Part shown: one piece after another, positions 60,511-64,000 of the stretch
How positions within the stretch are numbered: the stretch's first letter is position 1
Layout of the letters: each line of letters opens with the position of its first letter
From: Lycocorax pyrrhopterus obiensis
Lineage: Eukaryota; Chordata; Aves; Passeriformes; Paradisaeidae
Assembly (NCBI GenBank): GCA_014706295.1
Contig: JACSVZ010000011.1
Location: forward strand, 3,226,663 to 3,290,662
DNA: 64,000 bases
Direction of reading: 5' to 3'
Position numbers and translations under genes: made by a program
The notes under the pieces: model-generated
The model's database searches: none
What the model was told of the DNA's origin: nothing
The model's input: only the letters and a program-made list of their open reading frames with translations

Positions 60511-60559
60511 TCACAGAATCACAGAATCATTCAGGTTGGAAAAGGCCTCTCCAAGATGA
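60511..60559 (-). mobile_element. CR1 LINE 3' tail only, minus strand
   Basis: TCACAGAATCACAGAATCAT, TCAGGTTGGAAAAGGCCTCT and CCAAGATGA are the reverse-complement CR1 3' tip with a doubled terminal repeat. Only about 49 bases remain, so this is an extremely 5'-truncated insertion. Confidence 0.85.
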
Positions 60560-63500
60560 ACATAAATTCCTCAGAGCTGGTTGGAGGAGTTTCACCCAGG
60601 ATTATGATACACTGCATATACACTTACCTGTATTTCTATATAGAATAAACAAATAAATTTATAATATAGCATTTTCTTCACAGGGGGCTGCACATTTCTG
60701 GTATATTTTCCAAACAGTCACCTTTCCCAAAATTTCCTGAGTAGCTTCTGTCTCCCAAAGGTACATTAAGACACTGAATCAAAGCTACCTTCCCTGGTGG
60801 GACTCCTCCATGGCAATTTTTCATTGCTGGCTCATTGGTTTCTCTGGATAAACCAGTAATAGTTATTTTTCTTCTGAATCCAGTTTTCCAACAAAAAGTC
60901 TAAACCTGCCTGTTTAACCTAATCTTTAATTTTTTAAATGAAAAAAAAAAAAACCTCACAGTTCTTCAGCTGTGACTGTTTCAGAACTGAAACAGACTGA
61001 TCCAGAACCTCTCATTCTGCTTCACCCAGTAAAAGTAGATGTGACATCAGGTACCCAAATGCATTTGGTTCATGCCTTAAAACAAATAACTGAGCAGGAT
61101 TTCATAGAAAAAGAAAATAGCTTAATGCTAAGGGAATGTTCCAGTTTAAACCAATGTTTAATGAATTATGTGGAGAGGCAGCTGAATAGGAAACCAATCT
61201 GTTTAGGTTCCTCTTGTCCAGGAAAATATACCAAGAGGTCTTCACCATGCTGAGGAGAGCAGTGTGGCAGGTCACCTCTGATATCAACAAATTCCTCCTT
61301 ACAAACTCGGTGAAAGTGGCTTTTCAGCATTCAGCAATAGATACCAAAGTACTTAACAAATTCAGACAGTGAAAATACCGAAGGTGCTGATAAAACCCGA
61401 ACGCAAGCACTGCCTCCGTAGTTCATCATCTCAGGTTTGATGCTGCAGTAGCAATAAAATCTGATTTTAATGTCTGCTTAAGGTTGAGAAGGACCTTTTC
61501 TTATTTGAGCCAAGTCAAATACAAGAAAAAATTTAAAAAAAAGAAAAGAAATCTTATATAAAGTGAGAAAAAAACAAATTTTGTATATGTTCTTCTTAGT
61601 TCTCTTAAAAGACAGCTGTTCCCACAACAGCCAAATAAAGTACACATTATGTTGTCATGTCATGTGTTTTTAAAGTGAATAGTAGCAATCATCTTCAAGG
61701 ATGTGCTAGTATAATTGTATTTCTATTTTTAATACATTTTTAATACATGATCTAATTTACATTTGTCTATAGATATGCAAATTTACTTTCCATACGCAAA
61801 TATCACCAAGGCTAACTATAGTGCTGTAGGAATTGATCTGTGTAAGTGCTCAAGGAATCGTGACCCTATATAAGAACCTGAATGTTATAGCTGAAATATT
61901 CCCTAAACAACAAGGAATCCAAGCAAATGCAAGAAAACATTCTGTTTTGATGAGATACTTAAAAGCTAAGAGTCTCTAAAATTTTTAGGTGGAATTCTCA
62001 CGGATTGTGCATCTGCATGTGCTGTGGTTAGAGCCCTCAGCAAAGAGCAAAGACATTTTCCTTATATTCCGAAGAAAAGAGGCAGGGATACAGTCTTCAT
62101 AGTCCGTGTAATTCTGTGTAATTCTCAGGCATAACTTCAGGTTGAACATGAAAGCACAGTACAATACAAAACCAGTTAATGAGGAACACAAAAAGTGGAT
62201 AAACTGAGCAAATGTTGGCGGTGAGATGGAAGCTCAGAGTGCTGCACCCTTGGTTCTTTTTTCTCCCAGTGGGGGCCTATTGCAGATCATGGAATTAGAT
62301 CCTGTTTGAAAAACCTCTGCTTTCTGCTGCCTTTCGCACTGCTGATCTCTGATGAGACAGAGTCACCTCAGATTTGGGACAGCTCTTAGCAGAGCCATGG
62401 ATGGGACCCCTGGTGCTGCTCATTTGGGCACTGGGAATAGATTCAGCTCTGGCTTAGGAGCTGTGGGAGAAGAAACTCCTGGTTTAGCACTCAGCCAGAG
62501 ACTGACTTGAGGAAACAGATCTGCTTTGCAAACTTGTGGAAGGTAACTCCATGGGTTATTTTTACTTAAATGCAACTGAGTGGTTTGGTATAGAATTTGG
62601 AGAGCAAGCCTGTGTTGGAAAAGGTTCTCTGTCATCTATGAGAGTGTGCTCTGGTGGAGGTTTGTGTTTATAAAAATGTTTGTTTATCTCTTTTTAAGTA
62701 AATAAAAATTCTCTCAGTAGACCACAGATGTTTTTTGCAGGCTGAGCAAACTTTACCATAAAATCTGAGTAATCTCTAGGTGGACCTAAAGCAGATAGTT
62801 TAAGCTTCTGTTGACTGGTCTAGAAAGCAAAATAGGAAAGATACTGGCCATTGTTCGAATCACTGAGATGTGTTCAGAACTGCAAAGGTTTTCTGACAAA
62901 TCTGCACTACCATGAGTTTTTGCAGTATAGAAAATATTTTGCAACTCTGAGTTCTTCAGGCTGTGCTGCATCAATGCTTCCTCTCAACTCCTTGTTACTG
63001 TCCCCAAATGGTTTCCCGGCTGATGAATTTACATGCATTAAATCCTAGTCAAAATTCTGGTTTGGAATTCATCTTCCTATAGATTCACTCGCCTGATTTT
63101 TAACACAGTCCTGCAACAGTTTAAATCCAGAATATTTATGAAAGCAGCACTGACCAGTTGAACAGAAAAGCTACATCTATCTTAGGAAAAGTTAAGCTGA
63201 GACCAAAATTTACAGTTTATTATGTCATTTAATGAGGCCAGACCAAGTGGCAAGGCCATAATGAAATTGCTCTGAAAGAAATAAAATGGAAGAATAAAAG
63301 AAATAGGTGATGAAAGAACCACAAACCACAGCAGAAAAATTAGCAAAAGCATGAAACAAAGTCTTTGTGATAAGACAATTCAATACTTGCAGTGATATTA
63401 TCAGTCAGAGAGTGGGATGGAATTTACTTAGACATTCAGGACCTCCTGCACTGAAAATGCAAATCACAGTAACTAATTCTGGGCTTTGCAGGAAGTTTCC

Positions 63501-64000
63501 TGAAGAACTGACAGGGGGGTCTCTGAACAGGACAGCAGAAAGAATAGGAGCAGATGAAAAACTGGAATACAGATGGCTCTTCTTAGCAAGAGCAGAAAAA
63601 TCACAGTAATCCATACTAGAGAGCGTAATACGTGTGCTACACAGGGCTGGAAAGCACTGGGGAGATTTAATTCAACTCCTTTTTGCTTCAGTAGAGAAAT
63701 AATAGTGATTCAATATATGCATTCCAATGACTTACTAGGTTTAGGAAGTGAGATTCGCTATCTCCAGGTGCTGCCAGGAGGGTTGTTGGGGTTGCCTGTT
63801 CAGGTCTGGGATGCTCTCCCAGACCCACCGAGGTGGTGCCAGGCACTGATCACACCTCACACGCTTCCAGTGGGCTGCAGGAGCATTTCCTCCGAGCCAG
63901 AGCCTTCAGGGGCTGTTGGAGCACAGAGAAACACAACCTTTGACTGCAGGAACGCAGTGAAACCCAACTTTGCATGGGAACCACAAGCATTACAGACAGA
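60560..64000. other. Unique AT-rich DNA, no gene seen
   Basis: Two short perfect tandem duplications occur: TTTTAATACAT twice at 61,727-61,748 and GTGTAATTCT twice at 62,107-62,126. The last about 230 bases are richer in G and C, but I cannot assign them. Open frames up to 93 codons are not recognised. Confidence 0.5.

Noticed and set aside
1..64000. CRISPR array, operon or prophage
   Set aside because: There are no regularly spaced repeats, no tandem coding frames and no bacterial signals. The repeat content is avian.

Overview
The window looks like non-coding DNA from a songbird (passerine) nuclear genome. Three signs point to birds. (1) About twenty truncated CR1 LINE copies carry the avian CR1 3' end, a variant of ATTCTRTG repeated once or more, on either strand. 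(2) A retroviral-type LTR fragment at about 28.6-29.4 kb resembles common avian solo LTRs. (3) At about 14.98-15.11 kb a short element joins a degenerate tRNA-Ile-like head to a CR1-like tail, the layout of the zebra-finch-type SINE TguSINE1. Family names are recognised from memory; no database was searched.

No protein-coding gene, rRNA, functional tRNA, CRISPR array or operon can be supported. Nearly all open frames are short. The longest (288 codons, about 37.8-38.7 kb) is a chance frame running through a CR1 copy. Several CR1 copies keep decayed C-terminal ORF2 reading frame, recognisable by an R-L-P-R-E-A-V-A-A-P-S-L-E-V-type stretch or its descendants. The window could be intergenic or lie within a long intron; the sequence does not decide this.

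Layout: 0-6.8 kb is mostly unique AT-rich DNA with one old CR1 piece; 6.8-11.1 kb has four CR1 pieces; 11.1-14.6 kb is AT-rich with an A/C-only-like low-complexity tract; 14.6-17.9 kb is a dense retroposon cluster (CR1, SINE, and three more CR1 pieces on both strands); 17.9-28.6 kb is unique DNA with a C18 run, a TA microsatellite, a 20-bp perfect palindrome and two CR1 copies; 28.6-29.4 kb is an LTR with a CR1 inserted in it; 31.6-34.3 kb is a G+C-richer block with two CR1 copies; 34.3-48.6 kb is unique AT-rich DNA with one CR1; 48.6-58.7 kb has five more CR1 copies; 58.7-64 kb is mostly unique with one CR1 tail.

The strongest observations are the tRNA/CR1 chimeric SINE, the CR1 nested in the LTR, and the near-identical CR1 copies that suggest a recently active subfamily. 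Weaker leads are a few unexplained open frames (notably minus strand 53,560-54,027), a G4T7/A7C4 hairpin, and several unique blocks with clustered homeodomain-type motifs that may be conserved regulatory DNA. I found no new multi-gene system.
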